Positions 1 through 8,321 of a stretch of DNA of 64,000 nucleotides are shown here, piece by piece. Numbering within the stretch: position 1 is the first letter of the stretch; each line of letters begins with the position of its first letter. Source of the DNA: an uncultured Bacteroidota bacterium (lineage in GTDB: Bacteria > Bacteroidota > Bacteroidia > Flavobacteriales > Flavobacteriaceae); NCBI GenBank assembly GCA_902598305.1, contig CACKBL010000008.1:36054-100053 (forward strand). Reading direction: 5' to 3'. The notes under the pieces were generated by a model. The model saw only the letters and a list, made by a program, of their open reading frames with translations. It was not told the origin of the DNA and did not search any database. Made by a program: the position numbers and the translations under genes.

Positions 1-354
1 AAATTATTTAGTGTTTTCCTCCCAATTATTCCCTTGTTTATTTCAGATCTTTTTATTGGAATAAGTTTTATAAATATTTTCGTCTATCTATCATTTATCC
101 TAATATATTTTTTAGGATCTATATCCCCAAAAATAGACGCAAAAACAGTTTTTTTGTCATCGGTTATGTTTTTTATTTTAACCAATCTAGGAGTTTGGTA
201 TCTAGGTTACCCAAAAAATATTGAAGGATTAATCTCATGTTTTACCCTAGCTATACCTTTTTTTGTAAATACCATTTTAGGTGACTTATTTTACTCTTTC
301 ATTCTTTTTAGATCCTACAAAGCTGCTGAGAAAATTAAATTCATATCCGCATAA
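1..354 (+). CDS. DUF6580-like membrane protein, 5' end outside window
   Basis: The frame is open from base 1, so the gene starts left of the window; the first in-window start codon (TTG at 34) is not a credible start. The visible 117 residues form about four hydrophobic segments. Short motifs (ISDLFIG, ISPK, NLGVWYLGYPK, IPFFVNTILGDLFYS) match my memory of the DUF6580 family, small integral membrane proteins of Bacteroidota with no proven function. The gene ends 250 bases before btuB and reads the same way, with a cobalamin riboswitch between them. A role linked to vitamin B12 or metal uptake is possible but is inference from position only. Confidence 0.7.
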   Translation, partial: KLFSVFLPIIPLFISDLFIGISFINIFVYLSFILIYFLGSISPKIDAKTVFLSSVMFFILTNLGVWYLGYPKNIEGLISCFTLAIPFFVNTILGDLFYSFILFRSYKAAEKIKFISA

Positions 355-371
355 TTGATTAAAATTTTATT

Positions 372-379
372 TAAATTTG
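372..379 (+). promoter_or_regulatory. Candidate -7 element (TAAATTTG) for the B12 riboswitch transcript
   Basis: TAAATTTG is an exact match to the Bacteroidota -7 consensus TAnnTTTG. Transcription would begin around base 385, just where the riboswitch fold begins. No good -33 TTTG lies at the usual distance upstream. Confidence 0.45.
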
Positions 380-384
380 AAAAT

Positions 385-555
385 TGGTTTTTCTAAAATT
401 TAGAAGATTAAAAGGGAAATTGGATTCAAAGACAATGCTGTTCCCGCAACTGTAAGCTAATACCTATTTAGGTTTTTTCTATAAACTCAATGCCACTGAT
501 TTTTTTGGGAAGGCGAATAGAAAAAAGCAAGCCAGGAGACCTGCCAGTAAAGATT
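385..555 (+). promoter_or_regulatory. Cobalamin (B12) riboswitch
   Basis: The aptamer's conserved blocks occur in the right order: AAAGGGAA near 411, CTGTTCCCGCAACTGTAAGC near 438-457, TGCCACTG near 490, GGGAAGGCGAA near 507, and the B12 box GCCAGGAGACCTGCC at 531-545. The leader ends about 50 bases before the btuB start. A U-rich stretch with TTTTTTCGGGATAAAAAAA after the box could form part of the expression platform. In this class, adenosylcobalamin or a related corrinoid represses the downstream gene; that this controls btuB here follows from position. Confidence 0.95.
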
Positions 556-604
556 GTATGATTTTTTCGGGATAAAAAAATCTACATACTAATTTATTAC
601 ATAT

Positions 605-2467
605 ATGAAAGTAAAAGTAAAAATCTTACTCTTGTGTGTCTTTTATATTACCAATAATTTAAAAGCTCAAAATTTGAATATAAAAAAGGATTCATTAGAC
701 ACAAAAATATTTTATTTAGATGAAATAACATTAATTGAAAGTCAAATACCAATTAAAAGAAAAGAATCTGGAAGAAGTATTATTAAAATTGATAGTATAG
801 ATTTAAAAAAATTTGGTGGAAGAAATATTTCTGAACTTTTGTCAACCAAGGCTGGAATAATTACTTTAGGCAATGCATCAATTACAGGTCAAAACTTAAG
901 ATATGCAATTAGAGGCAGTAACAACAATCAGGTTCTTATTTTAATTGATGGGGTAAGAATTTCAGACCCTTCACGAATTGATAATGATTTTGATATAAAT
1001 TTTTTGAATATAAATCAAATTGAGTCCGTCGAGATTTTAAAAGGTGCTTCAAGTTCATTATATGGTAGCTCTGCTTCAGCAGGTGTCATAAATATTACAA
1101 CAAAAAAAAGTGGCAAAAGGGAGTCATTAAGTATTGATTTATACACTGGGACAGAAAACGATACTAAAAGAAAATTAGACAATTTGACTTACTTTTCTAC
1201 AAATTTGGGGTTTAATAAGGATTTAAGTTTTTTAAAGTTAGGATTTAATTTATCAACTCTAAATACAAATGGTATGAGTGCTATATCAACTGGCTCAGAG
1301 ATTGATAATTTTTCTAAATATAATTTTAATCTCAATTTATCTAGTAAAGAGGGGCCCATTGAATGGTATGTTATTTTAAATAAATCTCAAATTAAAAATG
1401 GTTATGACAATTCCTTTCCAATTGAAGATGCAAATTTTATTGGACTTAGTTTTTTGGAGTCACTCAATTCAAGATTCAAATATCAATACGGTAAAGGTGA
1501 AATATCTATTACGGCTGGTTTCCAAAATACTAGTCGAGAATACAGAGATGATTATCCTTTAACATTTAAATCAGCAAATAAAAGCGCAGAAATTCTTAAC
1601 AAATTCAAAATTTCAGATAAAATTTATTCAGTTCAGGGTATACTTTTTCAAGATTCTGGTTATGATGGTGTTCCAAATGTTAGTCAAGTGGGGTTATATT
1701 CAAATCTAGTTTATTTGAGTGGGAAAAATTTAAATCTCAGTTTAGGAGGAAGAATTAATAATCACCAGACTTATGGTAAATTTTTCACATACAGTTTAAA
1801 TCCTTCTTACAATATTGACTTTAAAGAATCAGAAAACATCAAAATATTTTCAACTTTAAACTCAGCATTTATTGCACCAAGTTTGTATCAACTTTATGAT
1901 CCATATTCAGGAAATAAAAAATTACTGCCAGAGGAAAGTATTTCAAAGGAAATTGGTATTGAAATTAACAACCAAAAACGAAATCTATCGTTAGTTTTCT
2001 TTGAAAGAGAAGAGAATCCCAAGATTATCTATGAATATGACTTTTCAACTTTTACAGGAGGATATATTAACTCTCCGTCAGATTTAACCTTTAGAGGTGT
2101 TGAAATTGATTATTCGAAAAAATTTTTTAATAAAATGGATTTCAATTTTAATTATACCTTCAACGAACTTAAAAGTGGAACTTTACAAAGACTACCAAAA
2201 CACTCTTTCAACGAATCAATTACATATTATCTTAAAAACAATAAACAATTATCTTTTATCTATAGGTATAGAGGTAAAAGGGAAGCTCTGGGAGGTACAG
2301 AAATATTAAACTCATATGGTTTAATGGACTTGAGGTACTCATTTTCTAAAGATAAAATGAAATTTAATTTTTGGATTAATAATATATTTAACAAAGAGTA
2401 TGTTGAAATTTTAAATTATTCTAGTAAAGGAAGGAATCTTCGATTCGGAATTAGTTATGAATTTTAA
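605..2467 (+). CDS. btuB: TonB-dependent outer-membrane cobalamin receptor, BtuB-like
   Basis: The 620-residue product should be an outer-membrane barrel that imports cobalamin with energy from TonB-ExbBD. Residues 1-22 form a signal peptide ending in KAQ. A TonB-box-like segment (LDEITL) lies near residue 39, then a plug domain to about residue 165 with the typical ILIDGVRISDP, VEILKGASSSLYGSSA and GVINITTKK motifs. The barrel follows and ends in the outer-membrane terminal aromatic (SYEF). Length is close to E. coli BtuB. The cobalamin riboswitch directly upstream supports corrinoid as substrate. The 3' end overlaps the convergent S41 protease gene by 17 bases. Confidence 0.93.
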   Translation: MKVKVKILLLCVFYITNNLKAQNLNIKKDSLDTKIFYLDEITLIESQIPIKRKESGRSIIKIDSIDLKKFGGRNISELLSTKAGIITLGNASITGQNLRYAIRGSNNNQVLILIDGVRISDPSRIDNDFDINFLNINQIESVEILKGASSSLYGSSASAGVINITTKKSGKRESLSIDLYTGTENDTKRKLDNLTYFSTNLGFNKDLSFLKLGFNLSTLNTNGMSAISTGSEIDNFSKYNFNLNLSSKEGPIEWYVILNKSQIKNGYDNSFPIEDANFIGLSFLESLNSRFKYQYGKGEISITAGFQNTSREYRDDYPLTFKSANKSAEILNKFKISDKIYSVQGILFQDSGYDGVPNVSQVGLYSNLVYLSGKNLNLSLGGRINNHQTYGKFFTYSLNPSYNIDFKESENIKIFSTLNSAFIAPSLYQLYDPYSGNKKLLPEESISKEIGIEINNQKRNLSLVFFEREENPKIIYEYDFSTFTGGYINSPSDLTFRGVEIDYSKKFFNKMDFNFNYTFNELKSGTLQRLPKHSFNESITYYLKNNKQLSFIYRYRGKREALGGTEILNSYGLMDLRYSFSKDKMKFNFWINNIFNKEYVEILNYSSKGRNLRFGISYEF

Positions 2468-4028
2468 AATCTTCTAATAACTTAAGATTTATTCTATCAA
2501 TATACATTTGCTGAGTTTTATCAATTCCAGGTTCAAATAGGGGCATTAAAGATTCTTTAACTTCAATTTTCTTTTTACTACTGCCGGAAATGTGATCTAG
2601 TGCTAAAGATAATAGGGGTTCAGTTTTATCCCCAATGGTGCCCAAGTTTGAAGCCTTTTCCCTATACTCTATATCAGGTTCTAACCCATAATTATAATCT
2701 GCAAAATTCTCACTATTAGCAATTTTTAAAACGATTGGTTGCATCGCATATTTATGCTTTGGATTTTTAATTTGTTGATCATTATCAGTGTAGTCGTACA
2801 ATGTAATTGATCCAACATTTTTTCCAACTGTTTTGATTCCAATTTGTATTATATCAATATGTGGTGTTAATCCATTAATAAGAAGTTCACTTGAGGAGGC
2901 AGTTCTATTTGAAGTCAAAACATATAACCTATTTAGACTAAGGCTTGGAAGTGGATTACCGTCTGGTCTCGTGTCAGTAAAATAATTGTCGAAATTTAAA
3001 TCGTCTGATGGATCATCATTAGAGTTTCTATCTTCAATAAATGCCATTATTTTATCATTCCATATTTGTTTAGCAAAAATGGTTCCTGTGAATTGACCAG
3101 TTATTAAACTAGCTAAGTAGGTACAAGTATTTACCGAACCTCCTCCATTGTATCTCAAATCCAAGATAAGCTCATCCAAATTTTCACTCTTTAAATAAAC
3201 AAATAAATCGATCAACTCTTCATTAAAATCTCTATCTACTTCGCCATCACCGTCACTATCTACGGTTCCTAAAAATTTATTATACATTACATATCCTATC
3301 TTTTTTGAACCGTGTTCAATTATGGAAGCTTTGTGGACCGGGACTTCTTGGAAGTTCTCTTCTTTATTTAGTGTTACACTTATATCCCTTGAAATAACCA
3401 AATCATTTTCAGAATCATAATCTACAAGCTGAATGCTGTAAGTTGTTTGTTCCCCATATAATAGAGACATGTAGTTATTAAAGTTCAATACATTGTCATT
3501 CACACTATTAAAAATATCTCCACGTTTTATACCTTTGTCAAACGCATCCGATTCCGGTAGTACATATGTTACTGCTCCAATTATACTCTCTCCATCATCC
3601 CTCACATAAAGTTGAAATTTCATTCCATTAGAGGCAGTTGTTCCTGAAAGCTGATTTTCTAATACTTCGTAGTCTTCTTCTATCCAACTAAATCTGTCAT
3701 CTTGGTGCAGCAAACCTTCAAAAAATTCTTTGCTGTATTGTTGAGAATTTAAAAGTGAAATGTATTCACTTTCCATTGTAGCCTTTGAGTCTGCAAGATC
3801 AGCAACATCCGATTGCCAATAATAATATTGATTTAATCCTTTCCAAATAAAGTCATTAATTTCTGTCGAAAGTGTTATTTCTGGTGAAGAGTCGCTAGAT
3901 TCAGACTCCACATCGGATACAACATTTATTTCATTATCATCAATATCTTTTTTAGAACATTTTATCGACAGAAGAAAAAATACGAACAAACAAACTAAAC
4001 TTCTAACTGTAATTTCAAATTTTATCAT
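2451..4028 (-). CDS. S41-family C-terminal-processing-like protease, lipoprotein
   Basis: The 525-residue product begins with a lipoprotein signal peptide (lipobox LLSIKC, Cys near residue 24), so it is probably anchored in the periplasm or on the outer membrane. A PDZ-like region follows (about 125-215), then the S41 core: GYVMYNKFLGTV, LDLRYNGGGSVNT and TSNRTASSSELLINGL. The serine before Glu near residue 380 is the expected nucleophile, and a lysine in GIKTVGKNVGS is the expected partner. S41 lipoproteins of this kind are common in Flavobacteriia; substrates are unknown. It is convergent with btuB (17-base overlap) and lies 52 bases downstream of purB. Confidence 0.88.
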   Translation of the reverse strand: MIKFEITVRSLVCLFVFFLLSIKCSKKDIDDNEINVVSDVESESSDSSPEITLSTEINDFIWKGLNQYYYWQSDVADLADSKATMESEYISLLNSQQYSKEFFEGLLHQDDRFSWIEEDYEVLENQLSGTTASNGMKFQLYVRDDGESIIGAVTYVLPESDAFDKGIKRGDIFNSVNDNVLNFNNYMSLLYGEQTTYSIQLVDYDSENDLVISRDISVTLNKEENFQEVPVHKASIIEHGSKKIGYVMYNKFLGTVDSDGDGEVDRDFNEELIDLFVYLKSENLDELILDLRYNGGGSVNTCTYLASLITGQFTGTIFAKQIWNDKIMAFIEDRNSNDDPSDDLNFDNYFTDTRPDGNPLPSLSLNRLYVLTSNRTASSSELLINGLTPHIDIIQIGIKTVGKNVGSITLYDYTDNDQQIKNPKHKYAMQPIVLKIANSENFADYNYGLEPDIEYREKASNLGTIGDKTEPLLSLALDHISGSSKKKIEVKESLMPLFEPGIDKTQQMYIDRINLKLLEDFKIHN

Positions 4029-4075
4029 AATATAAGCCTTGTAAAGTAAAAAAACTTTTTAAACAAAAAAAGTGC

Positions 4076-4083
4076 CAAATTTA
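4076..4083 (-). promoter_or_regulatory. Candidate -7 element for the S41 protease gene
   Basis: On the minus strand this reads TAAATTTG, matching TAnnTTTG. It overlaps the purB stop codon and leaves a leader of about 40 bases. No clear -33 element, so read-through from purB is an alternative. Confidence 0.35.
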
Positions 4084-5433
4084 AATTCCAACATAATTAA
4101 AGGGTGTAATTTTTTTAAGATCTTTTTTAATCTCCGAACTAATGTCCAGTGAATTTATAAATTCATTAATTATAGTTTGGTTTATTTTTTTATTTATTCT
4201 AGTAAGTTCCTTAAGTTTTTCATATGCACCAAAATACCCTTCTCTTCTTAACATTGTTTGTATTCCCTCAGCTACAACTGACCAATTTTCTTCCAGATCT
4301 TTTGATATTTTGTCTTTGTTGATGAACAATTTAGATAATCCTTTGTTTATCGATTTGAATGCTATAATAGTATGAGCAAAAGGTACTCCAATATTTCTTA
4401 GTGTAGTACTATCAGTTAAATCTCTTTGAAGTCTTGAAATTGGTAATTTTTGTGAAAGGTGAATGAATAATGAATTAGCAACACCTAGATTGCCTTCTGC
4501 GTTTTCAAAATCTATTGGGTTTACCTTATGTGGCATTGCCGACGAACCCACTTCATTTTTCAATATTTTTTGATTGAAATAATCCATAGAAATATAATAC
4601 CAAATATCCCTGCACATGTCTATTAAAATATTATTAATTCTTCTTAATGAGTCACATTGAGAGGAAAAATAATCATAATGTTCAATTTGAGTTGTTGGAA
4701 AGGAGTGTTTGAGACCAAACTTTGTTTCTAAAAAATTTGAGCTAAAATTCCTCCAATTGATTTTCGGGTAACTTACTACATGTGCATTATAGTTTCCTGT
4801 GGCTCCCCCAAACTTAGCAGCATTAGGTATTGACATTAGAACTTTCATTTGATTTTCCAACCTTTCAATAAAAACCATTATCTCTTTTCCCATTTTTGTA
4901 GGTGAGGCAGGTTGACCATGTGTTCTAGCAAGCATTGGGACGTTTTTGGATTCATTAGATAGTTTATTAAGATTTGATAAAACTTCGTTAATATTAGGAA
5001 AATATTCTTCATTTATTGCATTCTTAATTGAAAGAGGTATGCTAGTATTGTTTATGTCCTGAGAAGTAAGACCAAAATGAATAAACTCTTTAAACTGAGA
5101 TATTCCAATTAAATCAAATTTATTTTTTAAAAAATATTCTATTGCTTTAACATCATGATTTGTTTTTTTTTCAATTCTTTTTACTTCTAACGCATCATCA
5201 ACTGTAAATTTTTCATAAATATTTTTTAAATCTTTAATCTTTTTCGTTGGAAAACTTTTGAGTTGTGGAAGAGGTATTTCAACAAGAGATATAAAATACT
5301 CTATTTCAACTATTATTCTATACCTAATAAAAGCTTTTTCTGAAAAATATCCAGATAGTTTTATGGTATTATTATGATATCTTCCATCTATTGGTGAGAT
5401 TGAATTTAATGAGTTAACTAGCTCGCTTTTCAT
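4081..5433 (-). CDS. purB: Adenylosuccinate lyase
   Basis: This 450-residue enzyme of the fumarase/aspartase superfamily catalyses two steps of purine synthesis: fumarate release from SAICAR and from adenylosuccinate. The superfamily signature SSAMPHKVNPIDFENAEG is present near residue 290. Other PurB motifs are SPIDGRYH at the N-terminus, GLTSQDINNT near 121 and ARTHGQPASPT near 168. Length is typical. The start at 5433 sits only a few bases behind a good -7 element. The next gene upstream is unrelated, so purB may have its own promoter. Confidence 0.97.
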   Translation of the reverse strand: MKSELVNSLNSISPIDGRYHNNTIKLSGYFSEKAFIRYRIIVEIEYFISLVEIPLPQLKSFPTKKIKDLKNIYEKFTVDDALEVKRIEKKTNHDVKAIEYFLKNKFDLIGISQFKEFIHFGLTSQDINNTSIPLSIKNAINEEYFPNINEVLSNLNKLSNESKNVPMLARTHGQPASPTKMGKEIMVFIERLENQMKVLMSIPNAAKFGGATGNYNAHVVSYPKINWRNFSSNFLETKFGLKHSFPTTQIEHYDYFSSQCDSLRRINNILIDMCRDIWYYISMDYFNQKILKNEVGSSAMPHKVNPIDFENAEGNLGVANSLFIHLSQKLPISRLQRDLTDSTTLRNIGVPFAHTIIAFKSINKGLSKLFINKDKISKDLEENWSVVAEGIQTMLRREGYFGAYEKLKELTRINKKINQTIINEFINSLDISSEIKKDLKKITPFNYVGI

Positions 5434-5438
5434 TAATA

Positions 5439-5446
5439 CAAAGATA
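5439..5446 (-). promoter_or_regulatory. Candidate -7 element for purB
   Basis: Minus strand reads TATCTTTG, an exact TAnnTTTG match, ending 5 bases before the purB ATG. This implies a nearly leaderless mRNA and supports the annotated start. The -33 region is not convincing. Confidence 0.5.
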
Positions 5447-5504
5447 AAGTTTAATCATAAATTCATTAGTTTAATAACTAAATTTATTTGTTGTAGTAAG
5501 AATC

Positions 5505-6278
5505 TTAAAGTTGAAGAATTTTAAATTCTTCATAGCAACCACTAATTGCCTCTAAAATTTGTAAATCGTTAGCTTCTCCAATAAATGCATTAGAATAATT
5601 ACAATTTCTTAAAATTTCTTCAAGATTTAGTCTGTTAACACCTAAAAGCTGAACTAGTACCTCTCTGTCAAATTTCGTTGCAAGTAAATTTTTAATTTCA
5701 TCATCTTCTCTCATTTTTTTTAATTTTCTCATTTGTTTAGGGTTTTTTCCAAAAAGATTATATAAAAAGTCAGCGGGGTTGAATAGTGAGCCAATTGCTT
5801 TGGAAATTGAGGATTTATTTCTGTTGCCAGCTTCATATCCTGACTGAGGAAGTCCAGGAATAGTAAATCTACCTGCAGGATTTAGTGGAACCTTCTTAAC
5901 ATCTATGTCCAAATATCCAGTTAGTGAATAAGGTCTTACTATTACCTCCTCTAGCGCAAATGAAAGTTGGGTAAGTCTAAAAATTGGAATTCCAAGTTTT
6001 ATCATATCGTTGCTTACTGGAACCTTTAAAGGTTTAAACCCCAAATAGGAAAAATATAGTGTGTCTCTTGCTTTTACAGCAATTTCAAAATTACCCTGAC
6101 GATCGCTAATAACGCCTTCTACAGAATTCAAATTGAGAACATGAACACTTGACATATATTCATCTGTGCTATCATTTTTTATTTTACCTTTTAATAGGGA
6201 TGTTTGGTCCTGTGCACTAGCCAGATTAAAAACTAGTAAAGATATAAATAAGTAAAAAAAATGTTTTTTAAAAACCAA
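5505..6278 (-). CDS. Exported protein with carboxypeptidase-regulatory-like domain
   Basis: The 257-residue product has a signal peptide (cleavage after ASAQ, about residue 23) and then one carboxypeptidase-D-regulatory-like beta-sandwich (about 28-110), recognisable from LKGKIKN, VEGVISDRQGNFEIAVKARDTLYFSYLGF and the following strand. The C-terminal half is charged, has no clear family and contains a GYEAGNRNKSSISKAIGSLFNPADFLY region often seen in such flavobacterial proteins. Catalytic residues are absent; the domain usually mediates binding or is a prealbumin-like fold. It lies 19 bases downstream of rdgB on the same strand. Function unknown. Confidence 0.75.
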   Translation of the reverse strand: MVFKKHFFYLFISLLVFNLASAQDQTSLLKGKIKNDSTDEYMSSVHVLNLNSVEGVISDRQGNFEIAVKARDTLYFSYLGFKPLKVPVSNDMIKLGIPIFRLTQLSFALEEVIVRPYSLTGYLDIDVKKVPLNPAGRFTIPGLPQSGYEAGNRNKSSISKAIGSLFNPADFLYNLFGKNPKQMRKLKKMREDDEIKNLLATKFDREVLVQLLGVNRLNLEEILRNCNYSNAFIGEANDLQILEAISGCYEEFKILQL

Positions 6279-6297
6279 AACGAATCTTTAAATTAAA

Positions 6298-6909
6298 TTA
6301 CAGATATTTTTGTTTATCTAAAAAAATAATTAGTCTTTTAAGAGCTTCTGACCTATGGCTTATATTGTTCTTTTCAATTAAATTCAACTCTGCGAAAGTT
6401 TTTGTATATCCCTTCGGAATAAATATTGAGTCATATCCAAAACCATTTTGTCCTTTTCGTTGAAATATAATTTCCCCATCAATTTTACCTTCAAAAAAAA
6501 ATGTTTTCCCATTGAGGTTTAACGAAAATACAGATTTAAATCTTGCTTTTTTGTTTTTATATCCATTCAACAAATCCCATACTTTTTCTATATTTTCTTG
6601 AGTATTACAATTTTTGCCTGCAAATCTAGCAGAATAAACTCCTGGCATACCATTAAGAGAATCTATTTCTAGGCCAGTATCATCTGCAAAACAGTTAATT
6701 CTATATTTATTGAAAATAAAATCAGATTTTATTTTTGCATTTTGCATGAAAGTTTCACCAGTCTCCTCTATATCTTCATTAAAATTTAAATCATTTAAGC
6801 TCATGAGGCTGACATTTTTGGGCATCATTTTCTTTACTTCATCGTATTTTCCCTTGTTTTTAGTCGCAAATATCAATTTAAATTCCTTATTCATTATGAT
6901 ATGGTTCAT
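6298..6909 (-). CDS. rdgB: RdgB/HAM1-family dITP/XTP pyrophosphatase
   Basis: The product hydrolyses non-canonical purine nucleotides (dITP, XTP) to the monophosphate, cleansing the nucleotide pool. Family motifs are clear: FATKNKGKYDEV near the N-terminus, ADDTGLEIDSLNGMPGVYSARFAG near residues 75-98, and GFGYDSIFIP followed by AELNLIEKNNISHRSEAL near the C-terminus. The longest frame starts at 6909 and overlaps rlmH by 23 bases. An internal ATG at 6894 (MNKEFKLIFATKN) fits the family N-terminus better and reduces the overlap to 8 bases. Probably one transcript with rlmH. Confidence 0.95.
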   Translation of the reverse strand: MNHIIMNKEFKLIFATKNKGKYDEVKKMMPKNVSLMSLNDLNFNEDIEETGETFMQNAKIKSDFIFNKYRINCFADDTGLEIDSLNGMPGVYSARFAGKNCNTQENIEKVWDLLNGYKNKKARFKSVFSLNLNGKTFFFEGKIDGEIIFQRKGQNGFGYDSIFIPKGYTKTFAELNLIEKNNISHRSEALKRLIIFLDKQKYL

Positions 6910-7360
6910 TGTTTATAATTTTTAAACTTCTATAGATCTGCTCCAAAACAAAAATTCTTATCATTTGATGAGAAAAAGTCATTTTGGAGAAACTTATTTC
7001 TTCATGAATTAAGTTCATATTTTTTTTATTGAAACCATAGGGACCACCAATTATGAATTTTAAACATTTTATATCTCGGGACGAAATTTTAAAATTTAAC
7101 CATTTTGAAAAATCAATAGATGAAAAACTTTTACCCCTCTCATCAAGAATAACTACATAATCCCTCTCATTAATATGTCTTTGAATTAGATTTACTTGCT
7201 TATTTGATATACTTTCTTTGTCTAGTTTTCCTGGATTAACAAGTGATATTTCTTTAATCTTTAAACTTAGTTTTTTATTTATTCTATTTAAATAATCATG
7301 GATTATATTCTTATACTCGATTTTTTTGGTTTTTTCAATACATATTAACTCAATCTTCAT
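6887..7360 (-). CDS. rlmH: 23S rRNA (pseudouridine1915-N3)-methyltransferase RlmH
   Basis: This small SPOUT-class methyltransferase modifies pseudouridine 1915 in helix 69 of 23S rRNA, using SAM. The knot motifs are present: VVILDERGKSFSS in the middle, FIIGGPYGF before the C-terminus, and the terminal EQIYRSLKIINNEPYHNE with the conserved PYH. The longest frame begins at 7381, but the ATG at 7360 gives the family N-terminus (MKIELICI) and 157 residues, near the usual 155. A candidate -7 element at 7373-7380 would lie inside the longer version, also favouring 7360. The 3' end overlaps rdgB. Confidence 0.95.
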   Translation of the reverse strand: MKIELICIEKTKKIEYKNIIHDYLNRINKKLSLKIKEISLVNPGKLDKESISNKQVNLIQRHINERDYVVILDERGKSFSSIDFSKWLNFKISSRDIKCLKFIIGGPYGFNKKNMNLIHEEISFSKMTFSHQMIRIFVLEQIYRSLKIINNEPYHNE

Positions 7361-7372
7361 TTTGTAAAAATA

Positions 7373-7380
7373 CAAAGTCA
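7373..7380 (-). promoter_or_regulatory. Weak candidate -7 element for rlmH-rdgB
   Basis: Minus strand reads TGACTTTG, one mismatch to TAnnTTTG, 12 bases before the preferred rlmH ATG at 7360. No clear -33 box. Confidence 0.3.
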
Positions 7381-7424
7381 AAAAATTAATTTATTTAAAA
7401 TACCTTAATTTTAAAAAAAAATAA

Positions 7425-8321
7425 ATGATTAAGGAACTTAAAGAAAAAATAAAAAAATCCCTTTCCTATATAAAAATTCCTGGATTAAACGGGTTTTCAT
7501 TTTTAGATCTCTTAGAATTATATTTTATTGGTTTAACTAGGGGTACATTAACCTCAAGAGCAGGGTCTATCTCTTTTAGTTTTTTCATGGCACTTTTCCC
7601 TTTTATTTTATTTGTGTTAAATCTAATTCCTTTTATCCCAAAATTTTTTAGTATTGATAATTTCGACGCTATTTTATTTAATTTTATCGAAACTATTTTA
7701 CCTCAAGACACCCATACTTTTTTTGAAAAAATATTTGAGGATATCAAATCCAAACCAAGAGCCGGCTTGTTATCTTCTGTTTTTTTACTTTCTGTTGTTT
7801 TAACTGCAAATGGAGTAAATTCAATTTTTACCAGCTTCGAGGTTTCCTATCATGTTAAAGAATTTAGAAATATTTTCAAGCAGTATTTTTATTCTCTCGG
7901 TGTAAGTGTAATTTTAGCTTTGCTGCTTTTGATTTCAGTTATCTCCTTTGTTTCATTTGAGCTATTATTCCAGAGGTTGTTACCCGAATCAATTAATTTT
8001 GCAATTTTATTACAGAACTTAATCTTTGTCCTACTAGCTTATATATCAATTACAACTCTTTATTATTTTGGAACAATTCAAGGAAAATTTTCTGGTTTCT
8101 TTTCACCTGGAGCATTGATGACTACCTTGCTATTTTTCTTTAGTACTTATTTGTTTGGAATTTATATTGATAATTTTTCAAACTATAATCAATTATATGG
8201 ATCAATTGGTGCATTGTTAATTTTCATGCTTTTTAGTTGGATTAATTCAATAATTTTACTTTTAGGATTTGAGCTCAATGCAACTATTAGGAGTTTAAAT
8301 GAAGAAAAAAAAACTGAGTAA
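7425..8321 (+). CDS. YihY/BrkB-family inner-membrane protein
   Basis: The 298-residue product has about six transmembrane segments and the family's typical N-terminal phrase LTSRAGSISFSFFMALFPFILFVLNLIPF (given here only to show the region, residues about 40-65). Near the C-terminus YNQLYGSIGALLIFMLFSW and LLGFELNA are also characteristic. YihY/BrkB proteins were once thought to be RNase BN; the actual role is unknown and may be transport. The stop codon overlaps the priA ATG by one base (TAATG), so the two genes are probably translationally coupled. Confidence 0.9.
   Translation: MIKELKEKIKKSLSYIKIPGLNGFSFLDLLELYFIGLTRGTLTSRAGSISFSFFMALFPFILFVLNLIPFIPKFFSIDNFDAILFNFIETILPQDTHTFFEKIFEDIKSKPRAGLLSSVFLLSVVLTANGVNSIFTSFEVSYHVKEFRNIFKQYFYSLGVSVILALLLLISVISFVSFELLFQRLLPESINFAILLQNLIFVLLAYISITTLYYFGTIQGKFSGFFSPGALMTTLLFFFSTYLFGIYIDNFSNYNQLYGSIGALLIFMLFSWINSIILLLGFELNATIRSLNEEKKTE

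Noticed and set aside
2451..2467. Convergent overlap of btuB and the S41 gene as a sign of misassembly
   Set aside because: Both protein ends are normal for their families, and short convergent overlaps occur elsewhere here (15767-15780, 32883-32890).
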